Of a stretch of DNA of 64,000 nucleotides, positions 25,519 through 34,454 are shown one piece after another. Position numbers and translations under genes: made by a program. The notes beneath the pieces are model-generated. The model did not search any database. It was not told the origin of the DNA and saw nothing but the letters and a program-made list of their open reading frames with translations. Location: the NCBI GenBank assembly GCA_004322215.1, contig SCSM01000040.1, positions 1 to 64,000 on the forward strand, in the 5' to 3' direction. How positions within the stretch are numbered: the first letter of the stretch is position 1; the number at the start of each line of letters is the position of its first letter. This DNA is from Bacteroidota bacterium. Its GTDB lineage: Bacteria; Bacteroidota; Ignavibacteria; Kapaibacteriales; UBA2268.

Positions 25519-27042
25519 ATGGAAGCGAAAGTATCAAAAAAGTTCAATGAAGCTATGCAAAAAGCCGACGACTCATATATGAACAAGCGTAGAATTCTTA
25601 TTGACCCGATTACACGGCTCGAAGGCCACGGGAAAATTGACATCTTCCTCAACGACAAAGGTGATGTTGCAAAGGCATATTTCCAGGTGCCCGAACTGAG
25701 AGGATTTGAAGTGTTCAGCCGCGGAAGACCTGCCGAGGATATGCCTCAAATCACGAGCCGTATTTGCGGTGTCTGCCCGACTGCTCACCATATTGCTTCC
25801 ACTAAAGCTTTGGATGATTTATACAAAGTTGAACCAACTTTGACTGCAAAGCTAATCAGGGAATTGGTTTATAATATCTTTTTCCTCGAAGACCATGCAC
25901 TTCACGTTTATGTTCTTGGCGGTCCCGATTTCATTGTCGGTCCAGATGCTCCAAAGGAACTCAGGAATGTTGTCGGTGTCATTCAGAAAGTCGGAATAGA
26001 CATTGGAAAAAAGGTGATTTCGATGAGGCGTGAACTAAGGGAACTGATTACTTATCTCGGTGGAAAAGTAATCCATCCCGTTCTCGGTTTGCCGGGTGGT
26101 GTGGCGAAAGCGTTGCCTCCTGAAGAATTATCCGGATTTCAGAAAATTGCAAAAGACGGTCTCGACTTTGCTCTATTCACATTGCAGGTTTTCAAGGATA
26201 TTGTACTCAAGAACGAAGAATACGTCAAGCTGATAACTTCGGATGCCTATACACACCAAACTTACTATATGGGCTTGGTTGACGAGAATAATAAAGTAAA
26301 TTTCTATGACGGGCAAATTCGTGTCGTTGATACTATCGGCGCAGAGTGGGCAAAATTCCCTGTTCAGGATTATACTGATTACATTGCAGAACACGTAGAA
26401 CCCTGGAGCTATATAAAATTCAATTATCTTAAACCGCTGGGCTGGAAAGGATTCGTTGACGGACCTGACACGAGTATTTATTCTGTTGCTCCGCTTGCAC
26501 GCCTGAACGCCGCAGACGGAATGGCTACACCGCAAGCACAGAAAGCTTATGATGAAATGTACGCTACTTTAGGCGGGAAGCCGGTGCATCACACTCTTGC
26601 GAATCATTGGGCAAGAGTAGTGGAAATGGTATATGCAGGAGAAAGAATAAATGAAATTTTATCCATGCCGGAAATCACAAGCAAAGATATCAGGACTATA
26701 CCTGTAAATGTGCCGACAGTTGGAATCGGAGTTGTCGAAGCGCCGAGAGGTACATTAATTCATCATTACGAAACCGATGAAAAAGGATTAATCCAAAAAG
26801 CGAATTTAATCGTTGCGACTCAAAACAATTCGGCACGAATTGCAATGAGTGTGGAAAAGAGTGCAAAATCACTGATTCATAATTTCAATGTTAACGACGG
26901 ATTATTGAATATGATTGAAATGGCGTTCAGGGCTTATGACCCGTGCCATGGCTGCGCGACTCATTCCCTGCCGGGGACAATGCCATTAAAAATCTATATA
27001 TATGATAAGGACAGGAATTTGTTGGAGGAAATCAAACGTTAA
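25519..27042 (+). CDS. mvhA: [NiFe] hydrogenase large subunit, group 3c (MvhA-like)
   Basis: A 507-residue catalytic subunit. The L1 motif RICGVCPTAHH has Cys83 and Cys86. The C-terminal L2 motif DPCHGCATH has Cys476, Cys479 and His482. These four cysteines bind the NiFe active site. Twenty-five residues follow His482 and should be removed by the maturation protease, encoded at 36204-36668. No signal peptide is present. Group 3c enzymes oxidise H2 in the cytosol and feed HdrA. A low-complexity repeat precedes the gene, but AGGTAAG lies close to the ATG. A terminator-like hairpin follows the stop. Confidence 0.96.
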   Translation: MEAKVSKKFNEAMQKADDSYMNKRRILIDPITRLEGHGKIDIFLNDKGDVAKAYFQVPELRGFEVFSRGRPAEDMPQITSRICGVCPTAHHIASTKALDDLYKVEPTLTAKLIRELVYNIFFLEDHALHVYVLGGPDFIVGPDAPKELRNVVGVIQKVGIDIGKKVISMRRELRELITYLGGKVIHPVLGLPGGVAKALPPEELSGFQKIAKDGLDFALFTLQVFKDIVLKNEEYVKLITSDAYTHQTYYMGLVDENNKVNFYDGQIRVVDTIGAEWAKFPVQDYTDYIAEHVEPWSYIKFNYLKPLGWKGFVDGPDTSIYSVAPLARLNAADGMATPQAQKAYDEMYATLGGKPVHHTLANHWARVVEMVYAGERINEILSMPEITSKDIRTIPVNVPTVGIGVVEAPRGTLIHHYETDEKGLIQKANLIVATQNNSARIAMSVEKSAKSLIHNFNVNDGLLNMIEMAFRAYDPCHGCATHSLPGTMPLKIYIYDKDRNLLEEIKR

Positions 27043-27047
27043 AAATA

Positions 27048-27080
27048 TTGCAGGGACAGAACATTGTTCTACCCCTGCAA
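27048..27080. terminator. Hairpin after mvhA
   Basis: TTGCAGGG...CCCTGCAA with a further AGAAC/GTTCT inner stem, separated by two mismatches, lies 5 nt after the mvhA stop codon. The position suits transcription termination or 3'-end protection of the hdr-mvh message. No long T-run follows. Confidence 0.55.
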
Positions 27081-27198
27081 TGAATTCAAAATCGAAATTT
27101 GGGATTGTTCATTGAAATATTATTTTATGAGGGATTAAAGTTAATTATGAATTGTTAATTGTGAATTATTAATTATTCACTTTTGGGAGGTGGTTGTT

Positions 27199-27636
27199 AT
27201 GAAAGTCAGTGAAATTTTAAAATCGAAGGGTCCTCACGTTTACAGCATCGGTGAAGACCGCATCGTAAGGGTTGCAATAGATATGATGCATAGGAATCAT
27301 ATCGGCTCGCTTGTCATATTGAATATCAGCGGCGAATTGACAGGAATTATTACCGAAAGGGATATACTCGAATTATGCGTTAAATATCCTGACAATTTCC
27401 AAAGCTTAATTATAAAAAATGTTATGTCAAAACAGACAATTATCGCTGAACCCAACGATGATATTGACTATATAGAAATGGTTATGACGAGTGAATTCAT
27501 CCGTCACGTACCTGTAGTCGAAAATCACAAACTGGTAGGGCTTGTGTCCATTGGCGATGTCGTCAAGGCACAAAGCAAGATTATTCAATATGAGAACAAG
27601 TACCTCCGTGACTACATAAACGGAGTACGTGGTTAA
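27199..27636 (+). CDS. Two-CBS-domain protein
   Basis: A 145-residue protein made of two CBS domains. The first covers about residues 5-60 (GEDRIVRVAIDMMHRNHIGSL, LTGIITERDIL) and the second about 70-130 (MSKQTIIAEPNDDIDYIEMVM, HKLVGLVSIGDVVKA). A short helical tail follows. CBS pairs bind adenine nucleotides and act as energy sensors. Its place between mvhA and the DsrC-like/hyp genes suggests regulation of the hydrogenase-Hdr system. GGGAGG at 27185-27190 fixes the ATG at 27199; a GTG at 27190 is less likely. Confidence 0.9.
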   Translation: MKVSEILKSKGPHVYSIGEDRIVRVAIDMMHRNHIGSLVILNISGELTGIITERDILELCVKYPDNFQSLIIKNVMSKQTIIAEPNDDIDYIEMVMTSEFIRHVPVVENHKLVGLVSIGDVVKAQSKIIQYENKYLRDYINGVRG

Positions 27637-27697
27637 AATGAAGAATTAATAACGAAAAATTATTCACTATTCATTATTAGTTATTCACTGATTAAGT

Positions 27698-28351
27698 TTA
27701 CTTAATTCTTAGTCCTGCAATTTTAACTGCACCTCTGTGGTAGCCGTCAGGGAACAATGCTTTCAGTTCATCGAGTGTGATATTGCAATCATCGCACAGT
27801 TGATAGATATTAGAAACCGATTGATTCCTGCTGAAATAATCACGAAGGTAATTAATAATTACCCAGTGTTTGTCGGTTAGAAGATTAGGCATCTTTAGTT
27901 CATCGGCTGTACTGATTGCAAATTCTTCGTCCCATTCTGTCCAGTCAACGAGAAAACCCTTTGCATTAACTCTGTACGATTTGGTTTCAACTTCAGATGG
28001 AACCGGCTGTTCTGTTTTAAGAGAATGTAAATTAAGATATCCTTTGTCATAACTAATTCCGGCTAATTTACAGGCACCCCTTTGGTAACCCATTGGAAAA
28101 AGAGTTCTGAATTCGCCGATTGTAAATTTAAAATGTTCCATTGTATCGTATGCTGTCGGGCAAGTGTTGTCTCTTTTGAAAACTTCCCGAATATAATTAA
28201 GCACTTTTTTGTGGTTCTCTGTCAGTCCTTGTGTAATCTCTAATTCGAGTGCCATTCCTTCTGCAAAATTTTCATCCCAGTCGTCAACATTAGCGAGGAA
28301 TCCGTACTGGTCAACCTGGTATTCCCTGTTATTAAATACTAACTTATCCAT
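27698..28351 (-). CDS. Tandem DsrC/TusE-family protein (two fused DsrC-like domains)
   Basis: A 217-residue protein made of two DsrC-like domains, at about 5-105 and 125-217. Both show the family signatures: the 'WDExFA' entry, the 'LTxxHxxxxxYxR' helix, then LFPMGYQRGACKLAG and LFPDGYHRGAVKIAG. Domain 1 keeps only the inner cysteine (Cys94); the penultimate-cysteine arm is absent (YDKGYLN). Domain 2 has valine at that site and ends before the arm. Other cysteines are Cys64, Cys186 and Cys189. DsrC proteins carry sulfur or present a thiol/disulfide to HdrB/DsrK-like enzymes, so its place inside an Hdr/hydrogenase locus is striking. A redox or regulatory role is my inference. GAAGGTGA lies upstream of the start. 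Confidence 0.88.
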   Translation of the reverse strand: MDKLVFNNREYQVDQYGFLANVDDWDENFAEGMALELEITQGLTENHKKVLNYIREVFKRDNTCPTAYDTMEHFKFTIGEFRTLFPMGYQRGACKLAGISYDKGYLNLHSLKTEQPVPSEVETKSYRVNAKGFLVDWTEWDEEFAISTADELKMPNLLTDKHWVIINYLRDYFSRNQSVSNIYQLCDDCNITLDELKALFPDGYHRGAVKIAGLRIK

Positions 28352-28540
28352 AAATTCACCTTCATTTTTTTAACTCTTAACTCCCTGAGAAATTCATAAA
28401 AATGCACATCTTGCGGTAAATCCTTGTGATGTTTTGAATAATATTTCATAATAATTTTTGAAATATAAATATTAAAAAAAATAAATTATCAAATTTTTGT
28501 TATTTTACATAATGTTCTAATAAAAAGTGTTGCTGATTGT

Positions 28541-28885
28541 ATGCACGAAGTTTCGATAGCACAGGAAATCATAGAAATCGTTAAGGATTATCTACCTGAC
28601 GGAAACGGCATTTCTGTTAAATCGGTCAAAGTTGATGTCGGTGATTTCAGCAATATCTTACCGGAAGCTCTCACTTTTGGTTTTGAAGTTTTAACTGACA
28701 ATTCCGGTATGAAAGGTGCCGAATTGATAATAAATAAAATTCCATTGACAGTGAATTGCATAAATTGCAATTATATATCAACACTTGACGAACCTCTTTT
28801 CTTTTGCAAAAAGTGTAAAAGTCCGAATGTTGAGATTCTCACAGGTACAGAATTAAAGGTAACCGAAATCGAGCTTAACGATTAA
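28541..28885 (+). CDS. hypA: Hydrogenase nickel-insertion protein HypA
   Basis: A 114-residue HypA. Its first residues MHE bind nickel through His2. The zinc-finger cysteines are Cys73/Cys76 and Cys89/Cys92. It acts with HypB to deliver nickel to the precursor of the hydrogenase large subunit. It opens the hyp operon (hypA, B, F, C, D, E) on the plus strand, 12 bp upstream of hypB and divergent from the tandem DsrC-like gene. Confidence 0.95.
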   Translation: MHEVSIAQEIIEIVKDYLPDGNGISVKSVKVDVGDFSNILPEALTFGFEVLTDNSGMKGAELIINKIPLTVNCINCNYISTLDEPLFFCKKCKSPNVEILTGTELKVTEIELND

Positions 28886-28896
28886 AAGGAATAGAT

Positions 28897-29544
28897 ATGA
28901 GCTTAATTACCGTTGAAAGAAAAATTCTTGAAAAAAATGATGAGATTGCAAATCTTAATCGTGAGAAATTCAGATTCAAAGAAATGTTCACGATGAATCT
29001 TGTAAGCTCCCCGGGTTCCGGAAAGACGAGTTTAATCGAACAATCGATTAACGTCCTGAAACACAAATTGAAAATCGGCGTCATCGAAGGGGATGTTCAG
29101 ACTAATCTCGATGCTCAAAGAATTGATGCACTCGGCGTGCCTGTTGTCCAAATCGTAACAAACGGCAGCTGCCACCTCGATGCGATGCTTGTTCGCGATG
29201 CATTTCAAAAATTGATTGATTTGGATTTGAATTTACTTTTCATCGAGAATGTAGGCAACCTCGTTTGTCCCGCGGCTTATGACCTCGGCGAAGAAATGAA
29301 AGTTGTAATCATCAGCACAACAGAGGGGGACGACAAACCCCTGAAATACCCAGCTATATTCCATAACTCGAAAGCACTTGTTATAAATAAAATAGATTTA
29401 TTACCTCATGTGAATTGCAATGTTGATGCAATCAGCAAAAATGCTTATTCTATTAATTCGGAATTAAAGATATTCGAAACATCCTGCACGACACAAGAGG
29501 GAATCAGCGAGTGGTGTGAATATTTATTAAGCATGGTAAAATGA
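28897..29544 (+). CDS. hypB: Hydrogenase nickel-incorporation GTPase HypB
   Basis: A 215-residue SIMIBI-class GTPase. It has a P-loop SSPGSGKT (residues 37-44), the metal-binding Cys92-His93 (NGSCHLDA) with Cys124 (NLVCPAA), Walker-B-like LLFIENVG, and the base-recognition NKID. The N-terminal histidine-rich nickel-storage stretch seen in some HypB proteins is absent. A histidine-rich loop occurs instead in the nickel transporter downstream. It couples GTP hydrolysis to nickel transfer into MvhA. The hypF start follows 2 bp after the stop codon. Confidence 0.95.
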   Translation: MSLITVERKILEKNDEIANLNREKFRFKEMFTMNLVSSPGSGKTSLIEQSINVLKHKLKIGVIEGDVQTNLDAQRIDALGVPVVQIVTNGSCHLDAMLVRDAFQKLIDLDLNLLFIENVGNLVCPAAYDLGEEMKVVIISTTEGDDKPLKYPAIFHNSKALVINKIDLLPHVNCNVDAISKNAYSINSELKIFETSCTTQEGISEWCEYLLSMVK

Positions 29545-29545
29545 A

Positions 29546-31831
29546 TTGACATCGAGAGTCGTAATATCAATCAGGGGAGCTGTCCAGGGAGTTGGATTTC
29601 GACCTTTTATCTATCGTCTTGCAAGCGAGATGAAGCTGACCGGTTTTATAAAAAACAACTCGATTGGAGTAATTATCGAAGCCGAAGGTGAAAAGCGAAT
29701 ACTCGATTATTTTATAAATCAAATCCGCGAGAAAAAACCTTCTTTAGCAAAAATCACGGGATTTGAATTTTCTTTTCACGAAAAAAACGGATATACATCT
29801 TTTCAAATTCTTAAGAGCGAGGAATCAGGCGAGATTTCTGCTTTCATTCTCCCCGATATTGCAATATGTGATGATTGTCTTAGAGAGATGAACAATCCTT
29901 CAGACAGAAGATATAAGTATCCATTTATAAATTGCACAAACTGTGGTCCGCGCTTTTCAATTGTCGAAGCAATTCCTTACGACAGGAAAAACACAACGAT
30001 GAAAAATTTTAATATGTGCCCTGACTGCCAAAAGGAATATAATAACCCAAATGACAGAAGATACCATGCGCAGCCGGTTGCCTGCCCAGAATGTGGTCCC
30101 CATGTTGAATTATGGAATAATAACGGAAGTATAATTGATACTCATCATAATGCAATTTTAAAACTTGTTGAATTTGTAAGAGCCGGAGAAATCTCAGCAG
30201 TAAAAGGTATAGGCGGATTTCATCTTATGTGTGATGCATATAATGATGAAGCAATAATTAAGATGAGAGAAAGGAAACAAAGAGTTGACAAACCGTTTGC
30301 ATTGATGTTCCCTTCGCTTGAATCCGTGAAACAAGTTTGCAATGTTAATCAGTTGGAAGAAGCTCTTTTACTCTCTCCCGATTCACCTATTGTCTTACTT
30401 AAAAGAAAAGATAAATCAATAAAAGCACCATCACAATTCATAGCACCCGGAAATCCGTATTTGGGAGTAATGCTGCCTTATTCGCCACTTCATCATTTGA
30501 TTATGAAAGAGCTGAATATACCGGTTATAGCCACCAGTGCAAACATTTCAGAGGAGCCAATGTGTATTGACGAATATGAGGCACTCGACAGATTGAAAAA
30601 CATTGCCGATTATTTTCTCGTCCACAACCGTCCAATCAAAAGGCATATTGATGATTCGGTTGTTCGAGGAGTCAAAGGTAAAGTGATGATGCTCAGGCGT
30701 GCGAGAGGTTATGCTCCGTTACCAATCGAATATGATACAAATGAGAATAATAAAATAATTCTTGCAATGGGTGGACAACTAAAAAATTCAATTGCTATGA
30801 AGGTAGGAAAAAATGTTTTTCTAAGCCAGCATATAGGTGATTTGGAAACATACGAAGCTACAAGGGCTTATACAAGGGTAATTGATGATTTTAAAATGCT
30901 TTACAAGGCGGAACCGGAGCTGGCTGTGAAAGATTCACATCCCGATTATTTCTCTACTAAATTCGTAGATAATTTAAATATTGAAAGTAAAAGTATTCAG
31001 CATCATATAGCACATATCGCTTCCTGCAAAGCAGAAAATCAGGTCAAAGGAAGCTGTCTGGGTGTATCCTGGGACGGTACCGGTTATGGCTTCGACAAGA
31101 CAATTTGGGGGGGTGAATTTTTCAGAGTTGATGAAAATGTGTGTGAGCATATAGCAAGTTTCAGGCAATTCCCTCTCCCAGGAGGAGAAACTGCAGTCAG
31201 GGAACCGCGACGTTCAGCACTCGGCTTGCTTTATGAAATGTACGGTTCTTCAGCTTTTAATTACCCGGTCATTCATAATAATTTCGAGCAGAAAGAAATT
31301 TCAGTTTTAGAAAAAATGCTGGCTAACAAAACAAATTGCCCACTCACATCAAGTGTGGGACGGTTATTCGATGCTGTAGCTTCAATTCTTGATATCAATC
31401 AGATAATAAATTTCGAGGGTCAGGCAGCTATGAATCTCGAGTTCGCTGCTTCTTCGAATGAAAAAGGAGTATATAATTATTATATTTATCATAATGATTT
31501 CATAACAATAGACTGGCAGCCAATAATTGAAGAAATTCTTTTAGATTCTAATTCCGGTATGAATAATTCAATAATCTCTGCCAAATTCCACAACACTTTG
31601 ACTGAAATTATTCATGAAATAGCAAAAAGTGTTAATGAAGATAAAATTGTTCTTAGTGGCGGATGTTTTCAAAATGTTTATTTACTGGAAGAAGTGATTA
31701 ATAAATTGGAAACAAATGATTTTAACGTTTATTGGCATCAGCGTGTGCCCACAAACGACGGCGGCATTGCCTTCGGTCAAATTATAGCTTCTGAATGGAA
31801 TATCAAAAGCAAAATTTCTAATTACAAATGA
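29546..31831 (+). CDS. hypF: Carbamoyltransferase HypF
   Basis: A 761-residue HypF. An acylphosphatase domain (RGAVQGVGFRPF, residues 10-21) is followed by two zinc-finger-like sets (Cys108/111, Cys130/133, Cys158/161, Cys180/183). A YrdC-like domain (about 205-385) and a Kae1-like carbamoyltransferase domain (HHIAHIASC, then DGTGYG) complete the protein. It makes the thiocarbamate on HypE from carbamoyl phosphate for synthesis of the cyanide ligands. The only start giving the full acylphosphatase domain is a TTG at 29546, one base after the hypB stop codon; translational coupling explains the weak codon. Confidence 0.93.
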   Translation: MTSRVVISIRGAVQGVGFRPFIYRLASEMKLTGFIKNNSIGVIIEAEGEKRILDYFINQIREKKPSLAKITGFEFSFHEKNGYTSFQILKSEESGEISAFILPDIAICDDCLREMNNPSDRRYKYPFINCTNCGPRFSIVEAIPYDRKNTTMKNFNMCPDCQKEYNNPNDRRYHAQPVACPECGPHVELWNNNGSIIDTHHNAILKLVEFVRAGEISAVKGIGGFHLMCDAYNDEAIIKMRERKQRVDKPFALMFPSLESVKQVCNVNQLEEALLLSPDSPIVLLKRKDKSIKAPSQFIAPGNPYLGVMLPYSPLHHLIMKELNIPVIATSANISEEPMCIDEYEALDRLKNIADYFLVHNRPIKRHIDDSVVRGVKGKVMMLRRARGYAPLPIEYDTNENNKIILAMGGQLKNSIAMKVGKNVFLSQHIGDLETYEATRAYTRVIDDFKMLYKAEPELAVKDSHPDYFSTKFVDNLNIESKSIQHHIAHIASCKAENQVKGSCLGVSWDGTGYGFDKTIWGGEFFRVDENVCEHIASFRQFPLPGGETAVREPRRSALGLLYEMYGSSAFNYPVIHNNFEQKEISVLEKMLANKTNCPLTSSVGRLFDAVASILDINQIINFEGQAAMNLEFAASSNEKGVYNYYIYHNDFITIDWQPIIEEILLDSNSGMNNSIISAKFHNTLTEIIHEIAKSVNEDKIVLSGGCFQNVYLLEEVINKLETNDFNVYWHQRVPTNDGGIAFGQIIASEWNIKSKISNYK

Positions 31832-31846
31832 TAAGGATTATTGTCT

Positions 31847-32086
31847 ATGTGTTTAGCAATACCGGGAAAATTAGTTTCAATCGATGTTTCAAATGAAGAC
31901 TTGAAAATGGGTAAGGTGGATTTCAGCGGCATCGTCAAAGATGTTTGCCTTGATTTTGTTCCTGAAGCGAATATCGGTGATTATGTAATCGTTCACGTCG
32001 GATTTGCATTAAATGTATTGAATGAGGAAGAAGCATTGAAAAATATTGAAATGCTCAATGAAATAATGAGTTATAATGAACAATGA
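31847..32086 (+). CDS. hypC: Hydrogenase maturation chaperone HypC
   Basis: A 79-residue HypC with the hallmark N-terminus MCLAIPGK. Cys2 binds the Fe(CN)2CO moiety and contacts the large-subunit precursor, so the ATG at 31847 must be the start rather than the TTG at 31841. It works with HypD to assemble the iron centre. Its stop codon overlaps the hypD start codon (ATGA). Confidence 0.95.
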   Translation: MCLAIPGKLVSIDVSNEDLKMGKVDFSGIVKDVCLDFVPEANIGDYVIVHVGFALNVLNEEEALKNIEMLNEIMSYNEQ

Positions 32087-33174
32087 AATACATTGATGAA
32101 TATAGGAACAAAGAGCTAATCAGGATTATATCCGATAAAATTCGTTCTGTTCTAACAAAGCAAATCTCAATTATGGAAATTTGCGGAGGACAAACCCATA
32201 CAATACTAAAATATAACCTCGAAGAATTTTTACCGGCTAAAATTAATTTGATTCATGGTCCCGGCTGTCCTGTTTGTGTTACTCCAATAGATTATATTGA
32301 TAAAGCCATAGAACTTTCGATGAAGGATGATGTAATTCTTGTTTCCTTTGGCGATATGCTTAGAGTTCCCGGTTCAGAAAAAGATTTATTGTCTGCCAGA
32401 GCTAATGGTGGAAATGTACGAATGGTATATTCTCCATTAGATTCAGTGAAAATTGCCTCTGAAAATCCTGATACGAAGGTAGTATTTTTTGCTGTTGGTT
32501 TTGAGACAACTGCGCCTGCAAATGCAAGGGCAGTGATTGAAGCAGATAGACTGGGTTTGATAAATTATTACATGTTATGTTCACACATGCTTGTTCCGCC
32601 GGCTATCGAAGCATTGATGTCAAATAATAAAGTTAAATTAGATGGGCTATTGGCGGCTGGACATGTTTGCACCGTTATGGGTCTCAGAGAATATGAATTG
32701 TTATCTGAAAAATTTAAGATGCCGGTTGTTGCTATGGGTTTTGAACCGCTCGATATTATGAATGCTATTTATATGGTGGTGAATCAGATAGAAGAAAATA
32801 GATTTGATGTTGAGAATCAATACTCAAGAACTGTTACAAGAGAAGGTAATGCACACGCAATAGAAATAATTAATAAAGTGTTTACAAAAGAAGACAGGGA
32901 GTGGAGAGGTATTGGAGTAATAAAAAACAGCGGATTAAAATTAAGAAATGAATATTCAAAATATGATGCTCTTTTAAATTTTGATTTTGAAAAAAAGGAA
33001 ACAATGGTTATAGGTAACTGTATTGCCGGAGAAATTCTTCAGGGATTGAATAAGCCGGCTCAATGCAGTTCTTTCGGCAAAGAATGTAAGCCCGAACACC
33101 CTCTCGGTGCCCCTATGGTGTCGTCTGAAGGTGCCTGTGCTGCATACTTCCGTTATAAAAGAAGCAAAAATTAA
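32083..33174 (+). CDS. hypD: Hydrogenase maturation protein HypD
   Basis: A 363-residue HypD with conserved motifs: CGGQTHT (Cys34), HGPGCPVCVTP (Cys62, Cys65), CSHMLVPP, GHVCTVMG, and the C-terminal [4Fe-4S] cysteines in QCSSFGKECKPEHPLGA and SEGACAAY. It builds the Fe(CN)2CO unit with HypC and HypE. The gene overlaps hypC by 4 bp. A gap of about 120 bp with AT-rich sequence separates it from hypE. Confidence 0.95.
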   Translation: MKYIDEYRNKELIRIISDKIRSVLTKQISIMEICGGQTHTILKYNLEEFLPAKINLIHGPGCPVCVTPIDYIDKAIELSMKDDVILVSFGDMLRVPGSEKDLLSARANGGNVRMVYSPLDSVKIASENPDTKVVFFAVGFETTAPANARAVIEADRLGLINYYMLCSHMLVPPAIEALMSNNKVKLDGLLAAGHVCTVMGLREYELLSEKFKMPVVAMGFEPLDIMNAIYMVVNQIEENRFDVENQYSRTVTREGNAHAIEIINKVFTKEDREWRGIGVIKNSGLKLRNEYSKYDALLNFDFEKKETMVIGNCIAGEILQGLNKPAQCSSFGKECKPEHPLGAPMVSSEGACAAYFRYKRSKN

Positions 33175-33294
33175 ATTTTAAATTTTGAATGTTGAATATT
33201 GAATTATGGATGTGTTTTTTTTAAACTGCAAAGACGTTAGTCTCAAAGAAAAATTAAAACTGAATTCTGAAATATAAATTGAGAATTGATAATT

Positions 33295-34362
33295 ATGAAA
33301 ACTGAAAATGAAAATAATATAAATACAGGAATGAGTTGCCCGGTACCTATTAGAGATTATAAACAAATACTCATGGCACATGGCGGTGGTGGCTCATTAT
33401 CGCATCAATTAATCAGCGAATTGTTTGTAAAAGTTTTTGATAATCCGGCTCTCAATCTACAGCATGACGGTGCAATTCTCGATATTAGCAGTACAAAGTT
33501 AGCTTTTACAACTGATTCTTATGTCATCAATCCAATATTTTTTCCGGGTGGAGACATCGGTTCTCTTGCGGTCAACGGCACAGTAAATGATTTGTCTGTT
33601 TGCGGTGCAAAACCGCTTTTCATTTCCGCAGGATTTATTATAGAAGAAGGTTTTCGGATTGAAGAACTCTGGAAGATTTCTTTATCAATGAAGCAGGCGG
33701 CTGATGATGCGGGTGTTCAGATAGTTACCGGTGATACAAAAGTTGTCGAGAAAGGTAAGGGGGATAAAATATTTATCAACACAGCAGGTATTGGAATAAT
33801 TGATAATGATGTAAATATATCTCCTTTAAATTGCAAACCGGGTGATGTGATAATAATTAACGGAAGCATAGCCGAACATGGAATAGCCATTTTATCGAAG
33901 CGGGAAGGATTTGAATTTGAATCTGAAATTGTAAGCGATTGCTGTCCGTTAAATGGATTAGTGCAAAATATTCTTACGATTTCAAAAAACATTCGCACTA
34001 TGCGTGATGCGACTCGAGGTGGTGTGGCAACTGTTCTGAACGAAATTGCAATGTCATCAAATCTTGGAATTGTTATCGAAGAAAATAAAATTCCCGTTAA
34101 GGACAATGTAAAATCCGGCTGTGAAATTCTGGGTTTTGACCCACTGTATGTAGCTAATGAAGGCAAGGTTTTGATTATAGTTTCTACTGAAGATGCTGAA
34201 AAAGTATTACAAGTTATGAAAAATCATCCTTATGGGAATGATTCAGCTATAATTGGAAATTTAGTGGAAGAAAATCCCGGAATGGTTGTGATGAAAACAA
34301 TAGTCGGAACAACAAGAGTGGTTGATATGCTTTCAGGCGAACAACTGCCGAGAATATGTTAA
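33295..34362 (+). CDS. hypE: Hydrogenase maturation protein HypE
   Basis: A 355-residue member of the PurM-like superfamily. It includes the ATP-binding region (MAHGGGGSLSHQL, LAFTTDSYV), the RDATRGGVATVLNEIA motif, and the C-terminal PRIC whose terminal cysteine carries the thiocarbamate/thiocyanate. It dehydrates the carbamoyl group received from HypF. The ATG at 33295 is chosen; a TTG at 33286 adds three residues. It completes the hyp set, and the nickel transporter follows after a short repeat-rich gap. Confidence 0.95.
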   Translation: MKTENENNINTGMSCPVPIRDYKQILMAHGGGGSLSHQLISELFVKVFDNPALNLQHDGAILDISSTKLAFTTDSYVINPIFFPGGDIGSLAVNGTVNDLSVCGAKPLFISAGFIIEEGFRIEELWKISLSMKQAADDAGVQIVTGDTKVVEKGKGDKIFINTAGIGIIDNDVNISPLNCKPGDVIIINGSIAEHGIAILSKREGFEFESEIVSDCCPLNGLVQNILTISKNIRTMRDATRGGVATVLNEIAMSSNLGIVIEENKIPVKDNVKSGCEILGFDPLYVANEGKVLIIVSTEDAEKVLQVMKNHPYGNDSAIIGNLVEENPGMVVMKTIVGTTRVVDMLSGEQLPRIC

Positions 34363-34454
34363 TTACTAATTAATCTAAAAATGATTTTTTATGTAAAGTG
34401 AAATATAGATGTTTTAATTATTAATTATAAATTGTGAATTGTGAATTGAATATT

